Positions 25,601-34,913 of a DNA stretch of 64,000 bases are shown piece by piece. Each line of letters begins with the position of its first letter. The stretch's first letter is position 1. A program made the position numbers and the translations under genes. The stretch covers positions 186,001 through 250,000 of the forward strand of contig NZ_RFFH01000004.1 of NCBI RefSeq assembly GCF_003696265.1, given 5' to 3'. The notes under the pieces are model-generated. The model was not told the origin of the DNA. It saw only the letters and a list, made by a program, of their open reading frames with translations, and did no database searches. This stretch comes from Nocardia stercoris. GTDB taxonomy: Bacteria; Actinomycetota; Actinomycetes; Mycobacteriales; Mycobacteriaceae.

Positions 25601-27093
25601 TGGCGGGCAGTGTCGATGGTCGTTCGGGCACGTGAGCGCTCGTCGGTGAGTTTGGAGAGTTCGATGCGGGCATCGGTCTCTTTCCGCTCCGACTGCTTCT
25701 TCAGCTCGTCCGCGGCTTGAGCTCGATCATCGGCGTTATCAGCTCCCACTGTGGATTCCGCGATCAGCGCGTCGAGCCGGCCCGCCAGCTCGGCAGCTGC
25801 TTTGGTGACATCTGTGCGCAGCGGTCCCAGATCCGCATCGGCCTTGTCGTAGGCTTGCCGAGCAGCCTCGGCCGCTTCACGTGCGATGCGCAGCGCCAGG
25901 ACATCGCCGACCGCCCGCCATGCCTTTGCCCTACTGTCCGCCTCGGCTGCTATTCCCTTAGCGTCCTCGACCTTCTGTTCTGTGGACGTAACTCGGGCAC
26001 GTGCCTGCTCGAGGACCAACTGTTGACGGATATCGCTGACTCTGTTGTAGTCGCGGCGGGCATCAGCGAACGTGCGACCCGTGGCGATGACAGCGGCATC
26101 AATTTCGGCAAGTACCCGGTGGTCCTGGGCGATGCGGTTCAGCAGTGAAGTCACATGTTCGCCACCGAGCGTGATCGTCTGTAGCAGAAGGCCTTCCGCC
26201 ATCTGTCGAGTTTCGGCCAGCTGGGCTAACTGCTCGGTCAACGGCAGGACTGCATCGCCGAAGCAGGATCGGTCGGCTAGGGACGATCGTTGTGCGGCTA
26301 AAACTGCATAGGTGCCGAGCTTCTCGGTGAAGATCTCCAGATCACGCTGATCGTTCAAGGCCGCGACGAAGAATCGCACCACATTGTCCGGCGAGTCGAA
26401 CGACTGCAGCAGCTGTTCCGCGCCGGTCTCCGAATCGTTCATACGCATCTGGTACCCGAAGAGGACTGGGTCGATGTTGGTGTGCCGTTCCAGCGCGGAG
26501 GTCCAATCCTGTTGCGTGTCAACGAGCATTCCGTGCGTATCGGGATGTCCGTCGATCAGGTTGTCGACTGCGGACCTGAAGTGCCGATACGTCATGCGCC
26601 GTCCCTCGGAGATGAACGGCAGATCGTCGATTCCCGGCAGGCCGGGCCCAGTGCGGAACAGATACCAAGCGCGATGCATGTTGGAGGTCGAGCGCATCTT
26701 GTGTGGCGGCTGGCGGCGACCGTCCTTCCACTCCATCATGGTGCCGGTTACCGTGCGGTGCCCGGTGACGGAGTCTTCCCATTCGCATACGACGTGCGAC
26801 GTATCGCCGGTCAGCACGTAGTCGCCGAGGATCTTCCCGCCGACTTGTGCCCGTGCAGCGGGCACGATCAGGCTGCATATCAGGGTGATCAGCGTCGATT
26901 TGCCGCCAGTGTTGGTGAGAGACAGCAGAACTCGTGCGGCCGCGCCGGATCCGGTGCTGAAGTCCAGATCGAGGGGATCGAACCGGGCACCATCAGGTCC
27001 AACTCCGTGTAGACGGACCCGACGCAGCCGCAGTGGTGGTGTCGGAAGTTCCTGGGCGGGCAGCTGGTTTGCATCGAACAAAGATTCGGTCAT
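22612..27093 (-). CDS. jetC: Wadjet JetC, SMC-like ATPase (TIGR02680 type)
   Basis: 1493-aa SMC-like ATPase, the motor of the Wadjet complex. Walker A is TNTGGKST (about 60-67); about 1250 residues of mostly helical coiled coil with many Ala/Glu/Arg heptads follow. The ABC signature EFSGGQ (about 1354) and Walker B with D-loop LLLDNPFGAAS (about 1389-1399) close the head. The start MTESLFDANQ at 27093 overlaps the jetB stop (ATGA); the longer upstream open frame is antisense-like text inside jetB. No frameshift seen. Confidence 0.93.
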   Translation of the reverse strand: MTESLFDANQLPAQELPTPPLRLRRVRLHGVGPDGARFDPLDLDFSTGSGAAARVLLSLTNTGGKSTLITLICSLIVPAARAQVGGKILGDYVLTGDTSHVVCEWEDSVTGHRTVTGTMMEWKDGRRQPPHKMRSTSNMHRAWYLFRTGPGLPGIDDLPFISEGRRMTYRHFRSAVDNLIDGHPDTHGMLVDTQQDWTSALERHTNIDPVLFGYQMRMNDSETGAEQLLQSFDSPDNVVRFFVAALNDQRDLEIFTEKLGTYAVLAAQRSSLADRSCFGDAVLPLTEQLAQLAETRQMAEGLLLQTITLGGEHVTSLLNRIAQDHRVLAEIDAAVIATGRTFADARRDYNRVSDIRQQLVLEQARARVTSTEQKVEDAKGIAAEADSRAKAWRAVGDVLALRIAREAAEAARQAYDKADADLGPLRTDVTKAAAELAGRLDALIAESTVGADNADDRAQAADELKKQSERKETDARIELSKLTDERSRARTTIDTARQSSSTAGAAGWLHEHESPGECLSRWQDSWATANRAAEAAAQQEQAAEQRFDELGDAIVSIGQSLIALRAQEQSATARADAIGTDLAAVGADPTIVELGGAEADDSETLTRVAGLAADAAHTADARATEHGSTAEAAYRQLSMLDLTGTAPTGQDVLDVLGVLTNAGIGSVTGLQWIETNIVDADAREPFIAANLELASGVVISDRNRFDDGVRLLLDSELHTRTPVTVTTPPTTATTAPQLIPFRHIVIPHRATWDRRWAAEMRQELEAAARQHDEQAQRAAASSRRYRASEAQCREFVRRWGSVTREDLDGAARRAADARRAAEAEVAGLTADQGRLRTLAATARAEQRKLITDAGIAGEHAKAAKDLVTQWEDAEQAEAAIVGIDSRFGRAKSMRDEAAACKEQAAESYKSAVQQAANLRSDCEAYRRERAELGVDESGIDPGGNPAILRTRWETLRDELAKAEHGMVEAARLEDANRAVSRASSQTQRHGTDTVRQAEILSDTIEASTTTTLTDAQLRAQAEFDHVHLAHLGARSAYEKACADLADAEPPSPDHQNYIDLTSTEWSPTCSDDIAELLERLEGHNLEMRTRRDAAETAHEEAKRLHAEVKTDLDSFTLTTEMWAAERIPTVAVFHGTSDTAREEMRAHVKNYQDRDRAAREARDAIHTAVTKVRATAADPRFAALETPDIIRIRSLPEADLVAEAQVLARRIRTVTDSARADLEQLDVHRNILCDDLLALCRTQRRMLREVSQSSRLPAGLGDLSDNPAIKIRFEEAPAVEAMARLADRVDTWSTELADNPKRAKSADVRARWLADAVRDTVVSRSRAGAWSIEILKPRIDGHVAYCPPDRIPHEFSGGQVLTLAVLVYCALSRVRSAHRQGGARPAGTLLLDNPFGAASAEPLIEMQHRLAAHTGVQLVCATGLHDPAVEAAFTGAGSVIVKLRNDGDLRRNLSFLRLRETIVDGIDVVESIVRERDPRSNQNWLDAITYEIR

Positions 27094-27824
27094 GCCAGGG
27101 TCGCCTCGTGAGCATCTGCAGAGCGGTCGGCCAGACCGTTCACCAGGCGGAAGAGGTCGGAGTCGTCGCATAGTGTGCCGACCGCGTAACGAAACCGAGG
27201 TCGAGCGGCCCACACGCCACCGTCGGTATCGCCCTTGGCGGCAAGAAAGCCTGCTTCGGCAAGGATCTTGCAGACCTTGGCGACGAGGCCGGCGCGGTCC
27301 CCGGTCGAGCGGCGCCGGGCATTCGGTCGAGCGGGTGACAGGTCGATCCATCGCCGCCATGCCTCGACCAGATCGTCGTCGATATCGCTGTCGTCCGTGC
27401 TGTTCTCCGCGAGGGACTCGGCCACCCGGTCCAGGGTGTCGACGACCGACTGTGTGGTGAACACGGCGATCCTGTCAGGGTCGTCCAGCATGCTCGAATC
27501 CGGATAGGCAGTTCGCGCCACCGCCAGGATCACTGCGCCGAGCACCGCGCGATGGTGTTGAGGTGCACGCTTCGACACATCGGTGACGGTCAATCGCAAT
27601 GGTGAGTGATTGCGTGCGGTCGCAATGATGCCGTCTCGGTCGTCGACATCGAGATCAAGTCCCGCGCCGGCGAAGACCTCATCGACGGCGGAAGCGAAGT
27701 CCGGCTCTTCGTAGTATCTCCGAACCAGACGATGCAGTTCCTCGTTGCGAGCCGGTGTCTCCTTCGGGCGGGCCGCCCAAGCCAGGAAGCGACCGATATC
27801 CTCATGCGCACTCGAGGATTTCAC
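27090..27824 (-). CDS. jetB: Wadjet JetB, kite-like subunit (DUF2398/TIGR02678 type)
   Basis: 244-aa protein with the pattern of the small winged-helix (kite) subunit that bridges the SMC heads: FLAWAARPKETPARNEELHRLVRRYY, a central LRLTVTDVSKRAPQHHRAVLGAVILAVART, then a C-terminal winged helix (KVCKILAEAGFLAAKG..WAARPRFRYAV). Assignment rests on position between JetA and JetC and on this layout. Overlaps both neighbours by four bases (ATGA), typical of the fixed-ratio complex. Confidence 0.85.
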   Translation of the reverse strand: MKSSSAHEDIGRFLAWAARPKETPARNEELHRLVRRYYEEPDFASAVDEVFAGAGLDLDVDDRDGIIATARNHSPLRLTVTDVSKRAPQHHRAVLGAVILAVARTAYPDSSMLDDPDRIAVFTTQSVVDTLDRVAESLAENSTDDSDIDDDLVEAWRRWIDLSPARPNARRRSTGDRAGLVAKVCKILAEAGFLAAKGDTDGGVWAARPRFRYAVGTLCDDSDLFRLVNGLADRSADAHEATLA

Positions 27825-29392
27825 TCGGGTCCCTCCTGCCTATCATCGATCCGGTTGGGAACCTGAGCCTTCGATGTGGGAACTGCGATGTCTGCGCTCA
27901 ACTCGGCCGGAATCAAGAGTAGATCCTCCGACCGAATCATGTTGGAATCCAACGTCTTTCCTGTCGCGACGGCGACCACAAGCCGGTCTCCTGCCGATCT
28001 GCCGGCCAAGTGCGGTGCCCAAGCATGATGAGCCGTGTGGACGACGGTCGCTGCCAGAATGCTCGGATCTAGGGTCTGGCCCTCGTCGGTGTCCAGTTCG
28101 GTGGCATCAGTTTCCGCAGTGTGTTCGATCCTTGCCAGAAGTTGTGACAGTCGGACGGGCTCGGACAGGCCAGCGAGCAGCGCTTCGGCGACATCTTCGT
28201 AAGCGTCCCACCATTCCGGGGTGTCGACCGAATCGATCTCGGGTGGTTCGTATTCCGCACCGAGTTCAGGAGTCCGCGGAGGTGTGCACAGTTCATCGGT
28301 CATGGTTGTCAGTGACGGCCACCATCGAACGTGTAGTCCACCCGCAGCTGCCAACAGGCGGTCCGCCGCGCGAGCGGCGCGTTGTGTCGGTCCGGCCAAC
28401 AGAGGCACCAGTAGGTCGGCTCCGAGATCGGTGCGGTGGGTGCGGCGGGGTGGACGCGCGAAGCGGTCGTCCAAGGCCTGCCTCAGTGCGCCACGCGCTC
28501 CGATCAGATGGCGATGCAATTCGCTGTGCCGGTAACGGCATTCACGCAGGATTTCGAGGAGTCGGTTCACTGCGTCGAGCTGTGTCCGATCGGTGATCGC
28601 GGAGCGCCGTTCGTCCACGGTTTCGAGCAGCGTCGTCTCGGCGTCGAGGCGGCCCCTGACGTGGTCGAGCGCCGCGTTGAGATAGGCGGGCACATCGCCG
28701 AGCCAATCGTGGGTGTCCGGATCGATGAGGGTGTCGGCGACAACGCGCCTGATCCGCTCCTGGTACTCGATCGACCGATAGCGTGCAACGCGTGCAATCT
28801 GGACTGCCGACGCCACCGCTCCACGTTCGATCAGCGCCGCCATCTGGGCTTCGTTCGCGATCTGCGCAGCCTCGATGTCGAGATCAAGGGCGTCCACGAA
28901 GATATTGATGGCTTGCTCGGACGCGCGCAGATGCTCGAGCCCGTCTGTGCTGTCCGGGTGCAGATACAGCAGCCGGAATCGCTGTTGCCGCCAGGTCGGG
29001 CCGTCGGCCGTGTGCACCAGATGCCGAACCACCTCCACATCGATGGTGACGAGCGAAACGACCACGCGCTCAGCGACCTTCGCCCATTCGCGAGGGTCGG
29101 CGTCCGGTACCTGCCTGCCGGCCTGCTCGGTTGCGTAGACGAGTGTCTCGTCCCACGTCCTCCCAGACGACAGCCCCATCGCCAGCGCAACCTGATCGAT
29201 CACGGCGAGCGCGATCCGGAACAGGTCGTAGTTCGCCCAGAAGTCGCCGTCGAGGCTGGATTTGGTCCTTTCCAAGTCGGTAAGGATCTGAATCGGGGCC
29301 AGTGCGCGCCGACGTCTCGTGATGGAGTCGTCGTCGGTTGGAATGGCGATATTCCAGCTGTCGGTGTGCTCGAAGTCGTCCAGTTCTGACAT
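27821..29392 (-). CDS. jetA: Wadjet JetA, kleisin-like subunit (DUF2397/TIGR02677 type)
   Basis: 523-aa first gene of the Wadjet operon, the kleisin-like subunit. Mostly helical, with ANYDLFRIALAVIDQVALAMGL near the N-terminus, a central YRHSELHRHLIGARGALRQALDDRF helix pair and a C-terminal LDPSILAATVVHTAHHAWAP segment. No catalytic motif is expected. Start chosen at MSELDDFEHTD (29392); upstream in-frame sequence has no ribosome site and looks non-coding. The DUF2397/2398/2399 gene set distinguishes it from the DUF3375/DUF4194 type I operon. Confidence 0.85.
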   Translation of the reverse strand: MSELDDFEHTDSWNIAIPTDDDSITRRRRALAPIQILTDLERTKSSLDGDFWANYDLFRIALAVIDQVALAMGLSSGRTWDETLVYATEQAGRQVPDADPREWAKVAERVVVSLVTIDVEVVRHLVHTADGPTWRQQRFRLLYLHPDSTDGLEHLRASEQAINIFVDALDLDIEAAQIANEAQMAALIERGAVASAVQIARVARYRSIEYQERIRRVVADTLIDPDTHDWLGDVPAYLNAALDHVRGRLDAETTLLETVDERRSAITDRTQLDAVNRLLEILRECRYRHSELHRHLIGARGALRQALDDRFARPPRRTHRTDLGADLLVPLLAGPTQRAARAADRLLAAAGGLHVRWWPSLTTMTDELCTPPRTPELGAEYEPPEIDSVDTPEWWDAYEDVAEALLAGLSEPVRLSQLLARIEHTAETDATELDTDEGQTLDPSILAATVVHTAHHAWAPHLAGRSAGDRLVVAVATGKTLDSNMIRSEDLLLIPAELSADIAVPTSKAQVPNRIDDRQEGPE

Positions 29393-29780
29393 CAGCGGCC
29401 CCCCGGTTCCTGCGCCCGTGATCGGCAGGCGACGCCAGTGATCAGGTAGATGATGCCGACCACATAAGAAGATGGTGGCCCAGCCGAGAGAGCCGGCGGC
29501 AACAGGCACCAGAGTACCGACGACGAAGCTGGCGCCGCTCGCAATCGAGGGGTAGCCGCGTTCAGCCCGCACTGGGTACCGCTGGTCAGATCAGATGCCC
29601 AACTTCTGAAAATCTCAGAGAGAGAGGCACGCTCGGGGAGTAGCCGTCATCGAGCCCGGACCGACGCCGGGTTTTGTACCCGAGCGCGGATGTTCCGATC
29701 ATGGCGAGGTAGCCTGCCGCAGGGGCTGTGTCGGGGCGGCTTGTCGATATTGGCGCGATTCGGCATTGCGAGGGGTTGTC
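29393..29780. promoter_or_regulatory. divergent promoter region, Wadjet / Gabija
   Basis: About 390 bp between jetA (minus) and gajA (plus), so it must hold both promoters. Only short unrecognised frames and no clear operator were seen. Confidence 0.5.
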
Positions 29781-31787
29781 GTGCATCTGCGGAAGGTTCG
29801 TGTAGAGGGTTTCCGGGCGGCTGCGACGTCGCCTGTGTCCGTGGAGTTCCCGGGCCGGTTCAGCCTGTTGGTGGGGTCGAACGGGGTCGGGAAGACCACG
29901 ATCAACGACGCAATCTACTGGGCGCATGTTGAGCGGTTCCCGCAACTTCAGCCGCCAGATGCGTCGGTTCTTGGCCCAGCGCCACGACGGATCGATGTCG
30001 AGTACGCAATGGAAATCGACCCGGCCTTGGAGGGTGCGCTAGGCCAGGCGCGGCGGGCGGAGGGCTTAGGTGCCCCGATGTGGCGGCGGACGTTGGAGCG
30101 GTCGCTGGGCCGGATGCGTGCTGTCGGTATCGATTCCACAGTCGACGGTCACGAGCAGGTACGGCTCGTCTATCTGCCCGCGTTGAGGAACCCGGTCGAC
30201 CAACTGTCGCGGCGGGAGACCGGGGTGCTGTTGGAGCTCATGCGGGCCGAACAGAAGCGCAACCCGACAGGTGGATCGCTGGCTGAAGTTCGTGCGCAGG
30301 CAGAACATCTATTGGCGAGCCTGACAACCCAGCAGTTGCTCGTCGATGTCCAGGGGCGAATTGCGGAGAACTTGAAGGACGTGACAGGCGGTGTCCAGGA
30401 GCACTTCGCGTTCCTCGGCACTCAGCGCGTCGATGATGCGTATCTGGCACGGGTCCTGGAGCTGCTGCTGGCAACGACCGCGAACGCGGGCGACGCTCGC
30501 CGACTTGAGGGTGCGAGCCTGGGGTATGTGAACCTGCTTCACATCGCGGTAACGCTCGCTGGCATCCCGGATCCGTCGAAGGCGGCGGTCGGTCCGCCGC
30601 AACCTGCGCCCGGACTTCCGACAGGTGGGCGGGATTCGGAAGTCGGGCAGGAACTCTCGGAGCAACGGCGTGTGCTGGAGCGGTCACTGACCGAGGAAGA
30701 GGAGGTTGTCGCGGCGCGGGAACGCATAGCGGCGACCGACCAGTTGGCGGAGGAGCAGCAGGATTCGTTCTGGCCCAATTTGTTTCATGCGACGGTGCTC
30801 ATCGAGGAGCCTGAGGCACACCTGCACCCACAGCTTCAGCACGGCCTCATCCGATACCTCCGAGCGAGCACAGTCGCGCGTCCCGACCTTCAGATCATTG
30901 TCTCGACCCATGCAGGTGAGATGGTTTCGGCGTGCAAGCCCGACGATCTGGTCATCGTGCGTCGCGACTCAAGTGGTGAAGTTGTCTCGCGAATGGTCGC
31001 GAATATCCCCTGGGATCCGGCGATGGGGCGCAAAGTACGCCGAATGACGGAGCTGCATCTGGACGCGAGCCGGTCGGGCGCGCTGTTCGCCGAACGGGTG
31101 GTGCTGGTTGAAGGCGTCACTGAGGCAGCATTGTTGCGATCCTTCGGGCGGGCATGGGCTGCGAGCGACAACAGTAAGCGCGCTTTTATCGATGCGCTCG
31201 CGGTCGTCTACGTCGGCCACCGCGTCGGAGAGTGGCCGGTTCGCTTGCTGGCAGAGCCAGGCTATGAGTTGACCCGGCAGGTTGCACTGCTGTCCGATAC
31301 CGACGAGCGCGGCGACCCGCTGCCAGCGCCGAGTCCGCCCCCATGGCACGCTCATTTCGCAGGCTCGACCCATGTCGGCGTGTTCTGGTCGGCGCCCACA
31401 CTGGAGCCAACGCTCGTCACGGGCAACGAGATGCTCGTCGCGAAAGCCCTCGAATTGTGCAACAAGAGTCTTGGTGATGTGCCGACAGCCACGAATATTG
31501 ACGCCTTCTTCAGGGAGAAGAAGAACAAGCCGATGAAGGGTGAGTTCGCGTTTGAGTTGGCTGCTCAGGTCGAGGACAATCTGGGGACCACGGTCGTGCC
31601 GGCGCAGCTGGTCGAGCTGTTCACCTGGCTGTGGAATGACCATGTCGCGATTGCCGCAGCATCTCTGATGGCGGACGATGTGACCGACTCGGCGGCGGGC
31701 TCGGTTGAGACGGCCGAGGATGGTGGACAGCGTGACCTGCTCGCCGTAGATGGCAACACGATCGACGCGATCGACACGGTGCCCTGA
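29781..31787 (+). CDS. gajA: Gabija GajA-like OLD-family ATPase/Toprim nuclease
   Basis: 668-aa OLD-family protein. ABC-type ATPase: Walker [10 protein letters not shown] (about 32-40) and Walker [16 protein letters not shown] (about 339-353). The C-terminal Toprim has [13 protein letters not shown] (about 440) and SDTDERGD (about 503), so the nuclease residues look intact. Start is GTG 29781 behind GAGGGG. GajA cuts DNA when nucleotides fall during phage attack. Its stop shares a base with the next start (TGATG), and the partner is a UvrD-type helicase, the Gabija arrangement. It is longer than the founding GajA (about 580 aa), with an insertion around 200-330. Confidence 0.83.
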   Translation: MHLRKVRVEGFRAAATSPVSVEFPGRFSLLVGSNGVGKTTINDAIYWAHVERFPQLQPPDASVLGPAPRRIDVEYAMEIDPALEGALGQARRAEGLGAPMWRRTLERSLGRMRAVGIDSTVDGHEQVRLVYLPALRNPVDQLSRRETGVLLELMRAEQKRNPTGGSLAEVRAQAEHLLASLTTQQLLVDVQGRIAENLKDVTGGVQEHFAFLGTQRVDDAYLARVLELLLATTANAGDARRLEGASLGYVNLLHIAVTLAGIPDPSKAAVGPPQPAPGLPTGGRDSEVGQELSEQRRVLERSLTEEEEVVAARERIAATDQLAEEQQDSFWPNLFHATVLIEEPEAHLHPQLQHGLIRYLRASTVARPDLQIIVSTHAGEMVSACKPDDLVIVRRDSSGEVVSRMVANIPWDPAMGRKVRRMTELHLDASRSGALFAERVVLVEGVTEAALLRSFGRAWAASDNSKRAFIDALAVVYVGHRVGEWPVRLLAEPGYELTRQVALLSDTDERGDPLPAPSPPPWHAHFAGSTHVGVFWSAPTLEPTLVTGNEMLVAKALELCNKSLGDVPTATNIDAFFREKKNKPMKGEFAFELAAQVEDNLGTTVVPAQLVELFTWLWNDHVAIAAASLMADDVTDSAAGSVETAEDGGQRDLLAVDGNTIDAIDTVP

Positions 31788-33292
31788 TGGGGATAAACCT
31801 CACTAGCCAGCAGGTGGTCGCAGCGGCTGCGGACGATCGGCTTGTCAACATCGTGTCCGCGCCAGGATCGGGCAAGACGACCGTGGCAGCAGAGCGGTTC
31901 GGCTATCTTCACCACAAGGACCCCGACGGGCGGCGCGGTGTAATTGGGATGAGCTTCAATAGAACCGCAGTCGGGGAACTTCGTAGCCGGATCGCGGCCC
32001 GGTGGGGCCGCCAGGCATTCGCGTTCCCGAACTTAGTGACTACTATCGACGACTTCCACGTCCGGACAATGAAGTATCTTCTGCGCTGCGGACTTCTGCG
32101 GTGGCCGAACGGCCATCATGACATGGAGGTCATCGATGACTACTCCAGCAAATCCGGATACCAGTTGATCGAGGTCAACGGTTGGCTTCGGATTGCGAGT
32201 TGCAAGCTCGACGGCACTGTATTCAGCGACAGTGTCCGCGTGAAGAAGCCGACTTACGGGCTCGGTCGCGCTGGTGACCATCGGCCAGTCCTGGAAGCGG
32301 GCTGCGTGAGCCACGACGACGTGAGGCAGATTCTGCAGGCTGCGATGAAGCTGAACGGAGTTCAGGACGCTATCGACGACTGGATGGTGAAAAACTATCG
32401 TCATGTTGTTGTCGACGAGGTGTACGACGCCGACGAGCTCGACCTCCGCGTAGCTTCTCGGTCAGCCACGCTGGGCATCGGGGTCACAGTCGTCGGAGAC
32501 CCCTGGCAGGTGCTGTACGACTGGCGTGGCGCCACCCCACAGAAGGTGAAAAGCAACCTCCTGGACAGGCACGAATTCAGGAGGTTTCACCAGTCGGAGT
32601 CGTTCCGCTTCAAGACCACACAGATGCAAGAGCTTACCGACAGACTCCGAGCTGGCAAGTCAGTCAAGCTGCCTTCGATTGCGAGCGATACCATCGACAT
32701 CGCGCTGGCGCGTCACTGGATGGAGCTATGGAATGTCGGCGATAATATCCTGCCGCTGGCGTTCCGGTCACTTTTCACCAGCGAGATCGATGCGATCCTC
32801 TGCCTCTTGCTCGATATCGTGATTGGATCAAAGCTGGGACTATCAGCGTTCGGCCGGCAAAATGCATTGACACGCCTCGGTCTGACCGACGAAGCCCTGG
32901 CGGGTTTCCGCGACACGGTACTCCGTCCGGCCCTGGCTGACCTCGTCGCAGACGTGCCCGCGGGCACAGTTCTTGAGGGACTCCGGGCACGTGCTGGCGA
33001 ATACGGACGGAGGCGGCCTCGCAAAGCAAAAAATGACAGCATTCGTGAAGGCGAACTGGAACACCTTCGTGTGCGGCTCAAGCGCCACGTCCTTGTCCCT
33101 GGACTGACTGTTCACCAGGCCAAGGGTCGCGAATGGAATCATGTCGGAGTGGTGCTGAGCGTAGGACAGGAACGCATGCTCGACGACGGGCTCCGCGAAC
33201 TTGAGCCGGAACACTGCGTGCTTTACGTGGCGCTGACCAGAGCGAAGTATTCCTGCGGAGTATTGCGCAATCCGCACGAATTGGGAATCTGA
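31787..33292 (+). CDS. gajB: Gabija GajB-like UvrD/Rep helicase
   Basis: 501-aa superfamily 1 helicase: motif I SAPGSGKTTV (about 24-33), motif II VVVDEVYDAD (about 207; DEVYD rather than DEAQD), motif III VVGDPWQVLYDWRGA (about 235), motif V TVHQAKGREWNHV (about 440) and motif VI LYVALTRAK (about 479). Length and position match GajB (about 494 aa). In Gabija it binds GajA and senses or processes DNA ends. The start overlaps the GajA stop by one base. Confidence 0.85.
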   Translation: MGINLTSQQVVAAAADDRLVNIVSAPGSGKTTVAAERFGYLHHKDPDGRRGVIGMSFNRTAVGELRSRIAARWGRQAFAFPNLVTTIDDFHVRTMKYLLRCGLLRWPNGHHDMEVIDDYSSKSGYQLIEVNGWLRIASCKLDGTVFSDSVRVKKPTYGLGRAGDHRPVLEAGCVSHDDVRQILQAAMKLNGVQDAIDDWMVKNYRHVVVDEVYDADELDLRVASRSATLGIGVTVVGDPWQVLYDWRGATPQKVKSNLLDRHEFRRFHQSESFRFKTTQMQELTDRLRAGKSVKLPSIASDTIDIALARHWMELWNVGDNILPLAFRSLFTSEIDAILCLLLDIVIGSKLGLSAFGRQNALTRLGLTDEALAGFRDTVLRPALADLVADVPAGTVLEGLRARAGEYGRRRPRKAKNDSIREGELEHLRVRLKRHVLVPGLTVHQAKGREWNHVGVVLSVGQERMLDDGLRELEPEHCVLYVALTRAKYSCGVLRNPHELGI

Positions 33293-33300
33293 TACAAGAC

Positions 33301-34434
33301 ATGTTTGCTAGGAGTAGGATCAGCATCATCCCGAAGAAGGTCATGCTGAAACGTGGGAGTGTTGCAGTTCTTGATGACGGGCGATATTGGACGTTCGACG
33401 GTATCGAACGAGAATCAGATGACTACAGCGATGCCGTGGCTCATATCGCTGACCTGACCGCAGTGCCAGCTGCTGACCTGCAGGCCGCTCTGCGGCGGTA
33501 CGTGACTGTCGATGACTATGAGGCGCCGAATATTCATGTCGTGGTTGAAGGAGATCAGGACTTCGACCTCGAATATCTTCCATATTCGCCGGTCTCGTTC
33601 ACGCTCGTCGACAACCGGCTGGTTATGGATCTCGATGTGAACTTCGACGAGTCCCCCGAAGACGGTGAGACGCTACGTATAACGCAGCGTGTCGCGCCGC
33701 TACTCGATCGAAAGCGGATGTCGCTGATCAGTGAGGAGCAGGACAGCAGTGACGATGGACGATGGTGGAACGTAAAGCTGAGACTTGGTGTTAGCATTCG
33801 AGGTAAGAATGTGGGGTTGATCGCTCACGATGGCCTGGAAGTCGTTGCTCTCCTGAACGCGACAGCTGGCCAGCTGATGCAGAGCAATGTCATCGACTTG
33901 TTGCGTAGTGGGTTCGCGGGTGCTCTCGTTGGCCAGCCTGAGGGTGATTGGCTTGAGGTGAAGCGGGAGCATTACGACCTAAGGAGTGAAGCTGGACAGA
34001 TTAAACTTGCACGAGCGGTCTCTCAGTTCGCCAATGCACGGGACGGCGGTTTGGTGATTGTCGGGTTCGCCACCAAGAAATATGCTGGCCAAGATCTGAT
34101 CAATGCTGCTACACCGACACCGCCTGATCCGGCGATCCGCCGCCGCTACGTCCAAGTGCTTCAGAACCGAATCTATCCGCCACCGGATGATCTTCGAGTC
34201 GAGGTGATCGCCGGCTCCGATGGCGACTTTACTCTGATAGAAATCCCGCCACAGCCTGAAGAACTCAAACCTTTTCTCGTGTACGGAGCCGTCATCGAGG
34301 GGCGGGTGAACAATACTTTCGTATCCATTGTCGAACGTCGCGACGATGAGGGAATTCCGATGTCGATAGCCGGCATCCACTCTACCCTGGCAGTCGGTCG
34401 GGCACTCCTGCGCCGGGGGCACCTGCCCGATTAA
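33301..34434 (+). CDS. Schlafen/AlbA_2-domain protein
   Basis: 377-aa protein with a C-terminal AlbA_2 (Schlafen-type) nucleic-acid-binding domain: EGDWLEVKREHY (about 214-225) and LARAVSQFANARDGGLVIVGF (about 237-257). The first 200 residues are unrecognised. It begins 8 bp after gajB, so it is cotranscribed and may be an accessory of this Gabija variant. Start at 33301, or at 33343 behind AAGAAGG. Schlafen-like proteins can cleave tRNA; no such activity can be claimed here. Confidence 0.72.
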   Translation: MFARSRISIIPKKVMLKRGSVAVLDDGRYWTFDGIERESDDYSDAVAHIADLTAVPAADLQAALRRYVTVDDYEAPNIHVVVEGDQDFDLEYLPYSPVSFTLVDNRLVMDLDVNFDESPEDGETLRITQRVAPLLDRKRMSLISEEQDSSDDGRWWNVKLRLGVSIRGKNVGLIAHDGLEVVALLNATAGQLMQSNVIDLLRSGFAGALVGQPEGDWLEVKREHYDLRSEAGQIKLARAVSQFANARDGGLVIVGFATKKYAGQDLINAATPTPPDPAIRRRYVQVLQNRIYPPPDDLRVEVIAGSDGDFTLIEIPPQPEELKPFLVYGAVIEGRVNNTFVSIVERRDDEGIPMSIAGIHSTLAVGRALLRRGHLPD

Positions 34435-34790
34435 ACCGGGTGCGAATATTTTATGAATGCCTGTGCGGCAGCGTTGGGGGAGGTCGCGAGATTGCCGCGG
34501 ACTATTTGGTAAGGCGCCCGGTAGCCGCCAATATTGGATTGCATCGTGGTATTCGACAGGACGAAATTGCCGCCGTGGCCGTTGACGATGGCCAGCTTAT
34601 CAAGCCTCGCCTGCACCAACGACACGCGGGTGTCCGCGATCATCGCGGTGAGGATATTGGCGATCGTCCCGGGCGATTCGTCGTGTTCGTGCGAGCAGCC
34701 AAACGTGATCGGTGGAAGCAGGAAACCGGACACCACTGAGCGATCTCGGTGGCGATGGACAAGCATGGGGCAAATGGTCGTCTCATTGTT
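34431..34790 (-). pseudogene. creatininase-family remnant
   Basis: The frame contains the central part of a creatininase/MftE-type amidohydrolase: PPITFGCSHEHDESPGTI, with the metal-ligand HEHD-like region, and LDKLAIVNGHGGNFVLSN. The N-terminal metal-binding segment and the C-terminal third are missing, and the N-terminal text before SVVSGFLLPP is unrelated. It ends against the AlbA_2 gene. It lies downstream of the MetRS gene on the same strand, so it may once have been the last gene of that operon. Confidence 0.6.
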
Positions 34791-34913
34791 CGAAGCTGTC
34801 GACAGGCTGCCCCAGCATGGACGCATGACGCCTGGTTTCGTCGACCCAGTTGGCGCTGTTCAGTTGGTTTGGCCTCCTCGCCTGTCATCGCAGGGCAGCA
34901 CGAGTCCGGTGAT

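Noticed and set aside
24392..25720. 442-aa plus-strand open frame
   Set aside because: Mirror of the jetC coiled-coil; Ser/Ala-rich and without a ribosome site.
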